NCBI RefSeq assembly: GCF_029017505.1
Contig: NZ_JAQGEI010000003.1
Span: 62,001 to 126,000 of the forward strand
Direction: 5' to 3'
Source of the DNA: Sedimenticola hydrogenitrophicus
GTDB taxonomy: Bacteria; Pseudomonadota; Gammaproteobacteria; Chromatiales; Chromatiaceae
DNA length: 64,000 nucleotides
Part shown: piece by piece, positions 16,744 through 26,557 of the stretch
How the letters are laid out: every line of letters begins with the position of its first letter
Position numbering within the stretch: position 1 is the first letter of the stretch
Position numbers and translations under genes: made by a program
The notes under the pieces: generated by a model
The model's database searches: none
Seen by the model: only the letters and a program-made list of their open reading frames with translations
What the model was told of the DNA's origin: nothing

Positions 16744-17763
16744 ATGCAAATCGGAATGATTGGACTTGGAAGGATGGGCACCAGCATGGTGCGACGTCTG
16801 CTCCAGGGGAACCATCAGTGCGTGGTCTTTGACAGATCGCCCGAAGCGGTGGCGGAGCTGACGCAGAAGAGGGCCGTTGGGGCTTCCTCGCTCGCGGACC
16901 TCGTGAGGAAGCTGGAGAAGCCGCGGGCGATCTGGATGATGATTCCGGGGGCGTTTGTGGAACAACTCATCGTCGACATTCTGCCCCATGTCGAGCCCGG
17001 CGACATCCTCATCGACGGTGGCAACTCCTACTACGTGGACGACATTCGCAGGGCCAAGGAACTTGCGGCGAAACAGATTAGTTATCTAGATGTGGGCACG
17101 AGCGGCGGCGTGATGGGCCTGGAGCGCGGCTACTGCCTGATGATCGGTGGCCCGAATCAGGCGGTACAGCGCCTCGAGCCGGTGTTCAAGACGCTGGCGC
17201 CCGGGGTGGGCGACATCCCGAGCACGCCGGGGCGTGAGAAGGTCGCGGGCACCGCCGAACAGGGCTATCTGCACTGCGGACCGAGCGGCGCCGGGCACTT
17301 CGTCAAAATGGTGCACAACGGCATCGAGTACGGCCTGATGGCTGCTTATGCCGAGGGAATTAACATCCTCAGTCACGCCAATGTCGGCAAGAGCGAACAG
17401 TCCCACGACGCCGAGACCACCCCGCTGCGCAACCCTGAAGAGTTCCAATTCGATCTCAATCTGCGTGATATCGCGGAGCTCTGGCGGCGCGGCAGCGTGA
17501 TCGCATCATGGCTACTGGACTTGACCGCGTCCGCCCTGACCAAGGATCCAACGCTTGCGAAGTTTGATGGCCGGGTATCGGATTCCGGCGAGGGGCGGTG
17601 GACGATCAAGGCTGCAATTGACGAGGCCGTTCCTGCGCCCGTACTCAGCACCGCGCTCTATTCGCGATTCAGTTCACGCGGCGAAGCAGAGTTTGCCGAC
17701 AAGCTGTTGTCCGCGATGCGCTTTGAGTTCGGCGGGCACATAGAGAAGTCGGACGGCAAATAA
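16744..17763 (+). CDS. gnd: 6-phosphogluconate dehydrogenase (decarboxylating), short form
   Basis: A 339-residue enzyme that oxidises 6-phosphogluconate to ribulose 5-phosphate and CO2. It has the nucleotide motif GLGRMG near residue 7, [11 protein letters not shown], and [21 protein letters not shown] in the substrate site. The catalytic lysine region is [18 protein letters not shown]. It belongs to the short class (about 300-340 residues) rather than the 470-residue E. coli form. The end of strand 2 reads FDRSPE, with both Asp and Arg, so NAD versus NADP preference is unclear. The start follows AGGAGATAGCC. It shares the island with pgl, tkt and zwf. Confidence 0.94.
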   Translation: MQIGMIGLGRMGTSMVRRLLQGNHQCVVFDRSPEAVAELTQKRAVGASSLADLVRKLEKPRAIWMMIPGAFVEQLIVDILPHVEPGDILIDGGNSYYVDDIRRAKELAAKQISYLDVGTSGGVMGLERGYCLMIGGPNQAVQRLEPVFKTLAPGVGDIPSTPGREKVAGTAEQGYLHCGPSGAGHFVKMVHNGIEYGLMAAYAEGINILSHANVGKSEQSHDAETTPLRNPEEFQFDLNLRDIAELWRRGSVIASWLLDLTASALTKDPTLAKFDGRVSDSGEGRWTIKAAIDEAVPAPVLSTALYSRFSSRGEAEFADKLLSAMRFEFGGHIEKSDGK

Positions 17764-17854
17764 CGTCTCGATGGAGCAGGCCGCGATGAACTCGTTCTAG
17801 CATGAGGCCCTGACCCCGGATGGGGCCTCGGGCGATCCGGTCAATAAATTCTTT

Positions 17855-18661
17855 GTGACCGTGCTAGTGGCGGTGATTCTGTTCGGTCTCGGCGTCGTTT
17901 CGCGCATCACCGCCACCCGCGTGATTTATCTTGATGCGATTCTGTATTTTAGTGGTGGTCTGATCGGCACCGGGCATCATTGGTACTTCAACGGGCATTC
18001 AGAGCTTAATATGGCCCTGAGTGCAATATTTTCCGCCATGGAAGTGATTCCGCTGACCTTGCTTACGCTGGATGCGTGGGATTTCATCAAGGTCACGCGC
18101 ACGCAACGTGATCTCAGTGGCGAACACATTCCTGTCCCACATGAGTGGACGTTCTACTTCATCATGGCAGTCGGCACCTGGAACTTTTTCGGTGCGGGTG
18201 TATTCGGTTTCCTGATCAATTTACCTATCGTCAGCTATTTCGAAGTCGGCACCATGCTCACGGTGAACCACGGCCACGCCGCAATGATGGGGGTTTTTGG
18301 CATGCTGGCAATCGCGTTGATGGTGTTCTCCGAGCGTCACGTTTCAACCGAGGCAAAATGGAATGGCCTGAAAAAATACTTCAAGATCTCCTTTTGGGGG
18401 TTGAATATCGGCCTGCTGATGATGGTCATATTCAGTCTGTTCCCTGGGGGCATAATGCAATTCAGGGACGTCCTGGAAAACGGCTATTGGCACGCCAGAA
18501 GTTTGCACTACACAGGGCAGGATACGGCGCGCCTGATCTAATGGCTGCGTCAGCCGGGGGACCTGGTATTTATTTTTGCCGGCGTGGTGCCCGCCTTGAT
18601 CGCCATTACAAAATGCTACCTCAACATGAAGGCGGGTAGTTCGCTCTCAAAGCGGGCATAA
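17855..18661 (+). pseudogene. norB: C-terminal remnant of quinol-dependent nitric oxide reductase
   Basis: The frame encodes the last third of a qNOR/NorB-like haem-copper protein. FSGGLIGTGHHWYF holds two of the histidine ligands, FSAMEVIPLTLL follows, and then NHGHAAMMGVFGMLAI. The first roughly 480 residues of a qNOR are absent. TAA at 18539-18541 interrupts the frame, after which it continues as WLRQPGDLVFIFAGVVPAL to a final stop at 18661. Upstream, a would-be start at 17786 is closed after four codons. NO reductase activity is therefore lost from this copy. Confidence 0.85.
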
Positions 18662-19067
18662 AATCGCTATGCCGACACACTGCTTGCCGAGGGCGCCCTG
18701 CCGCGCATCGCTGGTCTGTTTTGCGACGCAGGCGCTTTCCGGCATACCTCGGGACTGGCGCGTGCGCGCAGTCTCATGGCTGCACACCCAGAGCTGGTCT
18801 ACCGTTCGCCCATGTGCGTCAGCGTACAGAGCGTTGCGCCTGGATGGCGGTAATCTAAGTAACGATTTGAACCGAACGCGTTTGAACAGGGTCCTTACGG
18901 CACGAGTAATGACTGCACCCCAGGACGAGCAATACAGCGTCATCGAGTTATCAGCTGGAAGGCCGCCGCGCTCGCGTTACTGCGCGACCTGACTCCTATT
19001 CATGGGCCCCCACGCCACGGCACCGATCGTTCACCGTCCAGTCATAATAGCAAGAGGAGGAAAAGTA
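18662..19067. other. Gene-free stretch with decayed sequence
   Basis: No intact gene is visible between the NO reductase relic and the redoxin gene. It contains the degenerate duplicate listed at 18805-18985 and, just before 19068, the ribosome site of the redoxin gene. Confidence 0.6.
18805..18985 (+). repeat. Degenerate duplicate of the 15930-16085 region
   Basis: Blocks such as ACAGAGCGT, GCCTGGATGG, CGTTTGAACAGG, a TTA(C/T)GGCAC start region, CAGCGTCA and TGGAAGGCCG appear in the same order and spacing as upstream of and within the membrane protein gene at 16016. The copy has lost the start codon context and frame. Confidence 0.75.
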
Positions 19068-19820
19068 ATGGCAGCAGAACTATACAACTACGACACCTTT
19101 CGCCAGGACATGATGAAAAAGGACATGCATTTTCACGGCGGCCCTGAACCGGGAAGCGTCGCGCCGGATTTCGATCTGCCGACGGTCGTCGGAGGCAGAT
19201 TCCAGCTGGGCGAGTACAGAGGGCAGCGGCCCGTGCTGATCGAGTTCGGCTCGATTACTTGCCCGATGACCACCGGGGCCAAGCCTGGCCTCATCAACCT
19301 GTTCAATGATTTCAAAGATCGCATCGAGGTTGTCTCCGTTTACGTGCGCGAGGCGCACCCCGACGAGAATTACCCGCATCACCTGAGCGCCGAGCAAAAG
19401 ATGCGGCAGGCGCGCGTCTGGGTCAAATTGGACAAGTTGCCTTGGACGGTGGCGGTGGACATGCTTGATGGCACAACACATGAAGCTTACGGGCCGCTGC
19501 CGAATTCTGCATACCTGGTTGACCGCACTGGACGCGTGGCTTTCCGCGCGCTGTGGGCGGGACAGGAAGGCTTGCTTCGGGGCAAGATCGAAGAACTCTT
19601 GAAGCGCGAGGTGGCAGGTGAAGACCCGATCAACCTTGGGCAACAGGAAAATCTCGTGATTCCCTTGATCCACGGCGTGGCTGAGATCGATCAAACGCTT
19701 GCGCTGGCAGGCGAAAAAGCGAAGGATGACTTTCGACGCGAGATGGGTAACGTGATGTACGGTATGCAGAAGTTGATGAGCAAGCTGCAGCCAGTTATCA
19801 ATCCGGGTAACAGAAAATGA
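19068..19820 (+). CDS. Deiodinase-like redoxin (Cys form)
   Basis: A 250-residue cytoplasmic protein with a thioredoxin-like core. FGSITCPMTTG places Cys65 where iodothyronine deiodinases have selenocysteine, and the later segments VVSVYVREAHPDENYP and LVDRTGRVAFRALWAG match that family closely. Bacterial members are of unknown substrate; peroxide or thiol chemistry is more likely than hormone deiodination. A helical C-terminal tail of about 70 residues follows the domain. The start follows AAGAGGAGG. Its stop overlaps the next start (ATGA at 19817), so it is translationally coupled to the dehalogenase-like hydrolase. Confidence 0.8.
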   Translation: MAAELYNYDTFRQDMMKKDMHFHGGPEPGSVAPDFDLPTVVGGRFQLGEYRGQRPVLIEFGSITCPMTTGAKPGLINLFNDFKDRIEVVSVYVREAHPDENYPHHLSAEQKMRQARVWVKLDKLPWTVAVDMLDGTTHEAYGPLPNSAYLVDRTGRVAFRALWAGQEGLLRGKIEELLKREVAGEDPINLGQQENLVIPLIHGVAEIDQTLALAGEKAKDDFRREMGNVMYGMQKLMSKLQPVINPGNRK

Positions 19821-20641
19821 AACAATTCAGGGAACAATCCGTCCAGATCAATGGTCACAGAATCGCTTATGTCGTACAGGGCGAGGGTAGCCCAGTTGTC
19901 CTGATTCATGGCATCCCGACGTCGAATCTGTTGTGGCGAAAAGTAATACCAGAGCTGGCCAAAACACACCAGGTGTTTGCGCCTGACATGCTGAATTACG
20001 GTAAGTCGGATAAACCCGTGGACGCGAACGTCTCGATCGAGGCGCAGAGTCGCCTGATCGTGAAATTTATGGATAAGCTCGAACTGAAGTCCGCCGACAT
20101 CGTGGCGCATGATATAGGCGGAGGGGTCGCACAGCTTATAGCAGTCAATTACGCTGATAGAGTCCGCAAGCTGGTTTTGATCGATACGGTTTGTTTCGAT
20201 TCCTGGCCGATTCCGGAGTTCCTCCCCCTACAGAAAGCTGGCGCCGAGGAGGCTATGAGCCTAGAAGCGTTCTTAAAAATGATGCGCGGGTTCATGCCGC
20301 AAGGCGTTCACAACAAGGAGGTAATGGCGGACGAAATCATCGACCTCTATCTGTCGCCCTGGTCGACCGAGGACGGAAAGAAAGCTTTATTTCGCAATTT
20401 TCGGCGACTGAATCCGGAGTACACGCAGGCGATTGCCGGTGAGCTCAAGCATCTTGCCAATGACACACTCATTATTTGGGCGGAGAATGACGTATTTCAA
20501 AAACCGGCATACGCAAGCAAGCTTCAGGAGACGATTCCAAACGCCAAGCTCATTTGGATCAAGGACGCCGGACATTGGCTGATGGAGGACAAACCCGAAG
20601 AGATAAGCGGCCACTTGATCACTTTCCTCGACGGGAAGTGA
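19817..20641 (+). CDS. Alpha/beta hydrolase, haloalkane dehalogenase-like
   Basis: A 274-residue hydrolase. HGIPTSNLLWRKVIPEL contains the oxyanion loop, and the nucleophile elbow reads AHDIGGG, so the nucleophile is Asp99 as in haloalkane and fluoroacetate dehalogenases, not Ser. The catalytic His lies in DAGHWLMEDKP near the C-terminus. The start overlaps the redoxin stop by four bases and its own stop overlaps the pgl start (TGATG). This three-gene coupling is tight. Epoxide hydrolases share the Asp nucleophile and cannot be excluded. Confidence 0.82.
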   Translation: MKQFREQSVQINGHRIAYVVQGEGSPVVLIHGIPTSNLLWRKVIPELAKTHQVFAPDMLNYGKSDKPVDANVSIEAQSRLIVKFMDKLELKSADIVAHDIGGGVAQLIAVNYADRVRKLVLIDTVCFDSWPIPEFLPLQKAGAEEAMSLEAFLKMMRGFMPQGVHNKEVMADEIIDLYLSPWSTEDGKKALFRNFRRLNPEYTQAIAGELKHLANDTLIIWAENDVFQKPAYASKLQETIPNAKLIWIKDAGHWLMEDKPEEISGHLITFLDGK

Positions 20642-21354
20642 TGGACCTGACCGATTCCTGCAGCACGCGCTGGATCGGCGTCGCCGATGCGCAGGAGCTG
20701 CGGCAGACCACGTACCGGTGCATCCTCAACGCCGCCACGCGTGCGATAGACCAGCGCGGCCGGTTCCTGATCGTGCTCGCCGGTGGCAGCACACCGCGCG
20801 GTATCTATCAAATGCTGCGCGATGCGGCCACCGACTGGTCGCGCTGGCAGGTGTACTTCGGCGACGAGCGCTGCCTGCCGGCGGACGACGACGAGCGCAA
20901 CAGCGTGATCGCATCCAGAGCCTGGCTCAATCACGTGCCGATTCCGCAAAACCAGGTGCACGTGATCCCGGCCGAACTCGGCGCGAGTGCAGCGGCGCTC
21001 GCTTGCGGGGAAGCGCTGCGCGGTGTCGGCGAATTCGATCTGGTCCTGCTCGGTCTGGGCGAGGACGGCCACACCGCGAGCCTCTTTCCCGGCCGCGGCT
21101 GGGGTGTCGCGCCGGGCGCACCAGACGCGCTGGCGGTGTTCGATGCGCCCAAGCCGCCCTCGCAGCGGGTGTCGCTCAGCGCCGCTCGCCTGAGCCGCGC
21201 GCGCGCCGTGCTGTTTTTGGTCGAAGGCGAATCGAAGCGCAATGCAGTGGCGCAATGGCGCATGGGTGCCGACATTCCCGCACGAGCCATCCATCCGGAG
21301 GCCGGGGTCGATGTGCTTTTGGGAGCAACACTCTTGCCTACCGAGATCAGCTGA
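20641..21354 (+). CDS. pgl: 6-phosphogluconolactonase
   Basis: A 237-residue DevB-type lactonase that opens 6-phosphogluconolactone, the product of Zwf. Signatures are [29 protein letters not shown] and [15 protein letters not shown]. The ATG at 20641 overlaps the stop of the hydrolase gene; a longer upstream reading would run inside that gene. Its 3' end overlaps the convergent tkt gene by eight bases. Together with gnd and zwf it completes the oxidative branch of the pentose phosphate pathway within this island. Confidence 0.94.
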   Translation: MDLTDSCSTRWIGVADAQELRQTTYRCILNAATRAIDQRGRFLIVLAGGSTPRGIYQMLRDAATDWSRWQVYFGDERCLPADDDERNSVIASRAWLNHVPIPQNQVHVIPAELGASAAALACGEALRGVGEFDLVLLGLGEDGHTASLFPGRGWGVAPGAPDALAVFDAPKPPSQRVSLSAARLSRARAVLFLVEGESKRNAVAQWRMGADIPARAIHPEAGVDVLLGATLLPTEIS

Positions 21355-23395
21355 CCAGCAGCGCCCTGGCGCGCGCGCAGACGTTGTCGACGGTAAGTCC
21401 GTATTCGTGCCGCAACACTTCCGCTGGAGCGGACGAGCCGAACCGCTCCACGCTCAGCACGTCGCCGTGCGCGCCGACGTAGCGGTGCCAGCCCTGCGCG
21501 ACGCCCGCTTCGACCGCCAGGCGCGCAGTGACCGACGGCAGCAGCACGGCGTCACGCTCACGTTGCGGCAGGGCGTCGAACAGCTCCCAGCTCGGCATCG
21601 ACACGCAGCGCACCGCAATGTCTTGCCCTTGCAGGTGTTCGGCCGCGGCGATGATCAGGGCGACCTCAGAGCCGCTGGCGATCAGGATCAGCTCCGGCTT
21701 GGCGTCGGGCGCATCGAGCAGGACATAGGCGCCGCGACGCAGGCCGTCGGCCGGCGCGTAGCGGCTGCGATCGAGCGTGGGCAGGTTCTGCCGACTCAGC
21801 GCCAGTACCACCGGGTGATCGCGCGTCTCCAGCGCTACGCGCCATGCGACCGAAGTTTCGTTGGCGTCGCCAGGGCGGATTACGGTCAGGTTCGGCATCG
21901 CGCGCAGCGCGGCCAGTTGTTCGACCGGCTGGTGGGTCGGGCCGTCCTCGCCGAGCATGATGCTGTCGTGGGTGAACACATGCACGATGTGCAGGCCCAT
22001 CAACGCCGCCAGCCGGATCGGCGGACGCATATAGTCGGAGAAGATCAGGAAGGTCGCGCCGTATGGAATAAAGCCGCCGTGTACGGCCAGCCCGTTGACG
22101 ATGGCGCCCATCGCATGTTCGCGCACGCCGAAGTGCAGGTTGCGCCCCTTGTAGCTCCACCCACCGTCATCGAAGCCTTGTTCGTCCTCGTGCTTTGATG
22201 GCGGCGGGCTGAAGTCGCCCAGGCCTTTCAAGGCTGTTTTCGTCGATGGGTCGAGGTCGGCCGAGCCGCCGGTCAGCGCAGGCAGTCTGGGCGCAATGGC
22301 ATTCAGCACCTTGCCGGATGCCTCGCGCGTGGCAAGACCCTTGGCATCGGCGGGAAATACCGGGATGTCCGTATCCCATCCCAACGGCAATTCGCCACGC
22401 AGACGGCACTGAAGCTCCTGGAACTGATCCGGAAATTTCCTGGCGTAGGCACGCATGCGTTCGTTCCATACCGCTTCGTGATGCGCACCGCGTTCCACTG
22501 ACTTGCGGAAGTGCGCCAGCGCTTCGTTCGGTATCAGGAAATCCGGCTCGGTCGGCCAACCCAGTTTCTGCTTGGTCTTGCGCACGTCGTCCGTGCCGAG
22601 CGGGGCGCCGTGCGCCTTGAAGCTGTCCTGTTCCGGCGAACCATAGCCAATATGCGTTCGCACCAGGATCAGCGACGGGCGTGCGGTTTCCGCGCGCGCG
22701 GCGTCGATCGCGGCGTCGATCGTGGCGAGGTCGTTGCCGTCCGTGACAAACATCGTATGCCAGCCGTAGGATTCGAAGCGGTGCGCGACATTCTCGGAGA
22801 AGGTAATGTCGGTGCCGGCCGCGAGCGTGACGCGGTTGTCGTCGTAGAGGCAGGTCAACTTGCCGAGCTTGAGATGCCCGGCCAGAGAGGCCGCCTCGGC
22901 GGCGACGCCTTCCATCAGGTCGCCATCGCCCGCCAGCACGTAGGTCGCATGGTCGATCACGTCGTGACCTGCCCGGTTGTAACGCGCCGCCAGCTGCGCC
23001 TCGGCGACGGCCATGCCTACCGCGTTGGCAAAGCCCTGACCGAGCGGTCCGGTAGTGGTTTCCACGCCCGGCGTGTGGTGATGCTCGGGGTGGCCCGGTG
23101 TCCTGCTGCCCCATTGGCGGAACTGCTTGATGTCATCCAGGGAAAGGTCATAGCCGGTCATGTGCAGGAGCGCGTACAACAGCGCCGAACCGTGACCGGC
23201 CGAGAGCACGAAGCGGTCGCGATCGGCCCAGTGCGGGTTGCGCGGGTTGAACTTGAGACCGCGCGTCCACAGCACGTAGGCCATCGCCGCGGCGCCGAGC
23301 GGCAGTCCCGGATGCCCGCTGTTGGCCTTCTGCACCATGTCCACCGACAGGAAACGCAGGGTATTGATGCATTGCTGATCGAATTCAGCGGTCAT
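21347..23395 (-). CDS. tkt: Transketolase
   Basis: A 682-residue thiamine-diphosphate enzyme moving two-carbon units between sugar phosphates. The N-terminus reads [20 protein letters not shown]. The cofactor motif is [13 protein letters not shown], and the second domain has [20 protein letters not shown] and [13 protein letters not shown]. Length and motif order are normal for TktA. The start at 23395 follows AGGAGCC. An upstream in-frame extension to 23554 is unlikely because it overlaps the gene fragment at 23392-23682, whose stop forms an ATGA overlap with this start. Confidence 0.95.
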   Translation of the reverse strand: MTAEFDQQCINTLRFLSVDMVQKANSGHPGLPLGAAAMAYVLWTRGLKFNPRNPHWADRDRFVLSAGHGSALLYALLHMTGYDLSLDDIKQFRQWGSRTPGHPEHHHTPGVETTTGPLGQGFANAVGMAVAEAQLAARYNRAGHDVIDHATYVLAGDGDLMEGVAAEAASLAGHLKLGKLTCLYDDNRVTLAAGTDITFSENVAHRFESYGWHTMFVTDGNDLATIDAAIDAARAETARPSLILVRTHIGYGSPEQDSFKAHGAPLGTDDVRKTKQKLGWPTEPDFLIPNEALAHFRKSVERGAHHEAVWNERMRAYARKFPDQFQELQCRLRGELPLGWDTDIPVFPADAKGLATREASGKVLNAIAPRLPALTGGSADLDPSTKTALKGLGDFSPPPSKHEDEQGFDDGGWSYKGRNLHFGVREHAMGAIVNGLAVHGGFIPYGATFLIFSDYMRPPIRLAALMGLHIVHVFTHDSIMLGEDGPTHQPVEQLAALRAMPNLTVIRPGDANETSVAWRVALETRDHPVVLALSRQNLPTLDRSRYAPADGLRRGAYVLLDAPDAKPELILIASGSEVALIIAAAEHLQGQDIAVRCVSMPSWELFDALPQRERDAVLLPSVTARLAVEAGVAQGWHRYVGAHGDVLSVERFGSSAPAEVLRHEYGLTVDNVCARARALLVS

Positions 23396-23682
23396 AGTGG
23401 CTCCTGATGGAGGTGCAAAGTCGGCCGGTTGCCCGCGAAACCGCGGTGCGGCATCAGCGCCGCAGGTGTGCCCTCGGCTTTCACCTCGGACGCGTGCCCT
23501 TTCTCCTTGTCTCGATTGTGCGCAAGGATTGCTTTGAGTTCCAGGTCCTTGCATGCATCAGAACGTTGGCTGTACCAATCAACGGCTTCCATCTCTTCCA
23601 TCAGGGAAACAAATGCTCTGTGTATGCCACGCGTTTGGTCAGATAGTTCCTCTATGGGTTCGTGAAAACCGACACTGGACAT
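23392..23682 (-). pseudogene. Truncated encapsulated ferritin (EncFtn-like)
   Basis: The 96-codon frame starts MSSVGFHEPIEELSDQTRGI and continues through MEEMEAVDWYSQR to [11 protein letters not shown], which matches the encapsulated ferritin family. Its ferroxidase ligands appear as E30, E60 and H63. After residue 63 the expected second helix and the C-terminal encapsulin-targeting tail are replaced by an unrelated Pro/His-rich end. No encapsulin shell gene is nearby. A good ribosome site (AAAGGTG) and the four-base ATGA overlap with tkt remain, so translation may persist and couple to tkt even though iron storage is likely lost. Confidence 0.72.
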
Positions 23683-23806
23683 CTCTTTCACCTTTTGATT
23701 ATGGGTTTCCTGGAGACCTTTTCGTCCCCGCCCGGACAATACGGGGGGCCATGGATACATCGACAAGCATTGACCTGATTGCAGTCATCTGACCGCAGGC
23801 CGGCAG

Positions 23807-24033
23807 TCACGCCGTCTTCTTGCCGACGCCGGCCAGCGCCGCACTCTTGTCGGCAATGCGCTTCAACAGCTGTTGCCACGATTTGACGAAGGCCTGTGCG
23901 CCCTCCTATTGCAGTTGGAGCGCCAAGGCGTCGATGTCGTACCGGCCTGCGCGAAGCGCGCCAGCAGCTGCGGCTTGTCGTCGACCATCACGTCGACGTT
24001 GAGCATGAACACCACCGGGTCTTTAGTCAGCAC
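23807..24033 (-). pseudogene. Fused remnants: HAD-like N-terminus and transaldolase C-terminus
   Basis: A GTG at 24033, overlapping the zwf stop, starts [19 protein letters not shown], resembling the first strand of a HAD hydrolase but with Asn for the nucleophilic Asp. After LLARFAQAG a frameshift leads into YDIDALALQLQ, a TAG codon, and EGAQAFVKSWQQLLKRIA, the C-terminus of a transaldolase, ending GVGKKTA. A deletion seems to have joined two neighbouring genes. No intact tal is in the window. Confidence 0.6.
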
Positions 24034-25418
24034 GGCGCCGTCTCCTCGGGTTTCGGATCGTGCCACCCCTCGTTGCTGACCACGATGCCCGCGGCAGCCG
24101 GCGGCCCCCAGCTACCGGGCTCGTATTCCTGCACCGGCGCGACATTGGTAAGCACGGGTTCGATCACGCGCCATGCCGCTTCGACGCTGTCGTCGCGCGT
24201 GAACAGCGAGGGATCGCCACGCAGCGCATCGCGCAGCAGGCGTTCGTACGGCAATGTTTCGCTGCGCGGTTCATGGCGGGCGATCAGCTCCACCGGTTCG
24301 CCGCGCATCTGCTCGCCGTGCTGCTTGACCCGCGCGCCCGCCGAGATCGTCACCGAGGGGCTGAGCCGGAAGCGGAAATAGTTCGCGGTGGCCGCGCTGA
24401 TCTCGTCGAAGATCGCCAGTGGCGGGCACTTCATATTCACTCGGACTTCCGTAGCGGTAATCGGCAGGCACTTGCCGGCGCGGATGTAGAACGGCACCCC
24501 GCTCCAGCGCCAAGTGTCGATGTGCAGGCACAGTGCGGCAAAGGTTTCGACCTGGGAATCCGCCGCCACGCCTTTCTCGTCGCGATAACCCCGGAACTGG
24601 CCGCGCACCAAGCAGGCCGGATTCAGCGGTCGCATTGCACGGAACAGCCGCAGCTTCTCGGCGCGCACGTACTCCGTGTCCCGCCCGGCCGGCGCATCCA
24701 TCGCCAGCAGCGCGATCACCTGCAGCATGTGGTTTTGCACCACGTCGCGAAGCGTGCCGACTTCTTCGTAGAACGCGCCGCGGCCTTGCACGCCGAAGTC
24801 CTCGGCCATGGTGATCTGCACGCTGTCGACGTAGTTGCGGTTCCAGATCGGTTCGAGGAAGGCGTTGGCGAAGCGGAAGTACAGCAGGTTCTGCGTCGCC
24901 TCCTTGCCGAGGTAGTGATCGATCCGGAACACCGCTGATTCGGGAAAGACCTCGTGCAACGTGCGGTTGAGGGCCTGCGCGGAGGCAAGGTCGCGACCGA
25001 ACGGCTTCTCGACGATGATGCGGGCATCCCCGGCGCAGCCGGCTTGCGCAAGCCCCTGCACCACGGCGCCGAACATGCTCGGCGGGATCGCGAGGTAATG
25101 CAGCGGGCGGGTGGCGGCGCCCAGGGTCTGCTTCAGGCGCTGATAGGTCGCCGAATCCGCGTAATCGCCGTTAACGTACTGCAGTTGTACCGACAGTTTG
25201 GCGAACGCATCGACATCAAGCCCACCATTGTTATCCAGACTGTCGCGCGCACGTTCACGCAGCCTGTCCAGCGTCCAGTCGGCACGGGCCATACCGATGA
25301 TTGGCAGGTCCAGCTCACCGGCGCAGATCAGGGCCTGCAGCGCCGGAAAGATCTTCTTGTACGCGAGATCGCCGGTCGCGCCAAAGAAAACAAAGGCATC
25401 GGAACTGGCTGTGGTCAT
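24027..25418 (-). CDS. zwf: Glucose-6-phosphate 1-dehydrogenase
   Basis: A 463-residue enzyme that starts the oxidative pentose phosphate pathway, making NADPH and 6-phosphogluconolactone. It has the dinucleotide motif [31 protein letters not shown], and the active-site segment [19 protein letters not shown]. It is a little shorter than the 490-residue E. coli protein, mainly by short loops. It lies on the minus strand with tkt, opposite to gnd and pgl. Its stop overlaps the start of the fused relic downstream. Confidence 0.95.
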   Translation of the reverse strand: MTTASSDAFVFFGATGDLAYKKIFPALQALICAGELDLPIIGMARADWTLDRLRERARDSLDNNGGLDVDAFAKLSVQLQYVNGDYADSATYQRLKQTLGAATRPLHYLAIPPSMFGAVVQGLAQAGCAGDARIIVEKPFGRDLASAQALNRTLHEVFPESAVFRIDHYLGKEATQNLLYFRFANAFLEPIWNRNYVDSVQITMAEDFGVQGRGAFYEEVGTLRDVVQNHMLQVIALLAMDAPAGRDTEYVRAEKLRLFRAMRPLNPACLVRGQFRGYRDEKGVAADSQVETFAALCLHIDTWRWSGVPFYIRAGKCLPITATEVRVNMKCPPLAIFDEISAATANYFRFRLSPSVTISAGARVKQHGEQMRGEPVELIARHEPRSETLPYERLLRDALRGDPSLFTRDDSVEAAWRVIEPVLTNVAPVQEYEPGSWGPPAAAGIVVSNEGWHDPKPEETAPC

Positions 25419-26111
25419 CTCAACTTATCCTCTTCGTGCCCGCTACTGGTGACGCGCTGTAGTGACGGCTTATCGGCCGTAATATTCACGAGTCTCAAAA
25501 CGCAACCAAGTGTTCGGCAAAAGCGCCGAATCAATCGGCTGTTTCGTTATCCATAGCTACGATCGCAAGATGCAACGCAGGATGGCTATTGCGAATCGTG
25601 AAAAATACTACGCTAGGCCGTTACTCTCTGTGCGTTACTGCACGCACGGCGGAGAAAAGCTTACATTGACGCACGAATCGTCCATTCATGAATGCGCGTC
25701 GTGCAGCCATATGAAATCAGTTCACGGATCGCCGGGTCATTTTGGTCGTGCTCGGACACATGTTGCACAAGCTCATTGATCTCGTGGTGCAACCGGTGGA
25801 TTTGTTTTTTGGCGCGTGATAAAGGGGGAAAGCACGTAGAGGCGAATAACTCGTCACTGTTTAGATGTCCAGGCACAGCCGTTGTCGGGTCCAGGACCGC
25901 TAACCGGTAAATCTTGGCCCTCTCCCCCTTGGCGCAAGACGGTACAACGATGGGGCCAGCAGTTTGGCGTGGTGATAGCGGGCATGGATCAATCCCGTCA
26001 TGCTTCGGTTGGCCGAATTGCTTATCTGCAGAGAATCTCCTTGAGTCCGCGTAAGAAGTCGCTGCAACGGTAAATGTTGTGCCGCCGAACTGGGAGAGTA
26101 AAGCGTTCGAA
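25419..26111. other. Gene-poor region upstream of zwf
   Basis: No recognisable gene. A leftward 152-codon ORF (25661-26119) contains an amphipathic stretch AKKQIHRLHHEINELVQHV that could be a helix of a lost protein, but it has no family match and no clear ribosome site. The zwf promoter should lie near 25440-25600. Confidence 0.5.
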
Positions 26112-26122
26112 TTAGACACGAT
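26112..26122 (+). repeat. Direct repeat TTAGACACGAT at the island's right side
   Basis: Eleven bases identical to 15038-15048 near the left edge. The shared context continues loosely (ATTTGT a few bases later at both places). Confidence 0.6.
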
Positions 26123-26177
26123 CTGGACACGGCATATTTGTAAGATATTGAAATATAAAGAAACGCTGAATGTTCAA

Positions 26178-26297
26178 ATCCCTCCCTCCGCCAAATTCGT
26201 GAACAGCCAGTGAAGTCAGTCACGGTGGGCAGTCGATCAGCCCACGATTCGAACCCTCGCATCAAAAGCGGGTTTGATCGCGGAGCGCGCAGCGCGT
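26178..26297 (+). repeat. Fifth, degenerate copy of the tRNA-Ser repeat
   Basis: Reads ATCCCTCCCTCCGCCAAATT, then the CCAGTGAAGTCAGTCAC block, the GGGC/GCCC hairpin, GATTCGAACCCTCG and a GATCGCGGAGCGCGCAGCGCG end. The GTCAGTCAC block is shared only with the third tandem unit (from 14672). It closes the segment that starts behind tRNA-Ser. Confidence 0.88.
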
Positions 26298-26557
26298 ATT
26301 TGAATTTCTCTTTGGCCAGTTCAAGGGCAACGACACCGGTTTGCCACAGCGGCCGGCAGCGAACTCCACCTCTCCCTTCGTGATGTTTCAGGAAGGCTAG
26401 ATGGCCAGGGTCCTTGGATTCGACAAGCCATCAACAGGCGATCGCAGGATGCCGGGGATGCCCCGAGGGGGCGAGTCGGCGGCGCAGCTGAATCCTTGCC
26501 GACGGCTTGATAGCACGGCCAACCGGCTGTTTTCTGCCGTACCCGGGTGCAAGGTCT

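Noticed and set aside
25661-26119. 152-codon leftward ORF upstream of zwf
   Set aside because: No recognisable fold, no ribosome site, and it overlaps the direct repeat and the end of the island. Kept only as a possible relic.
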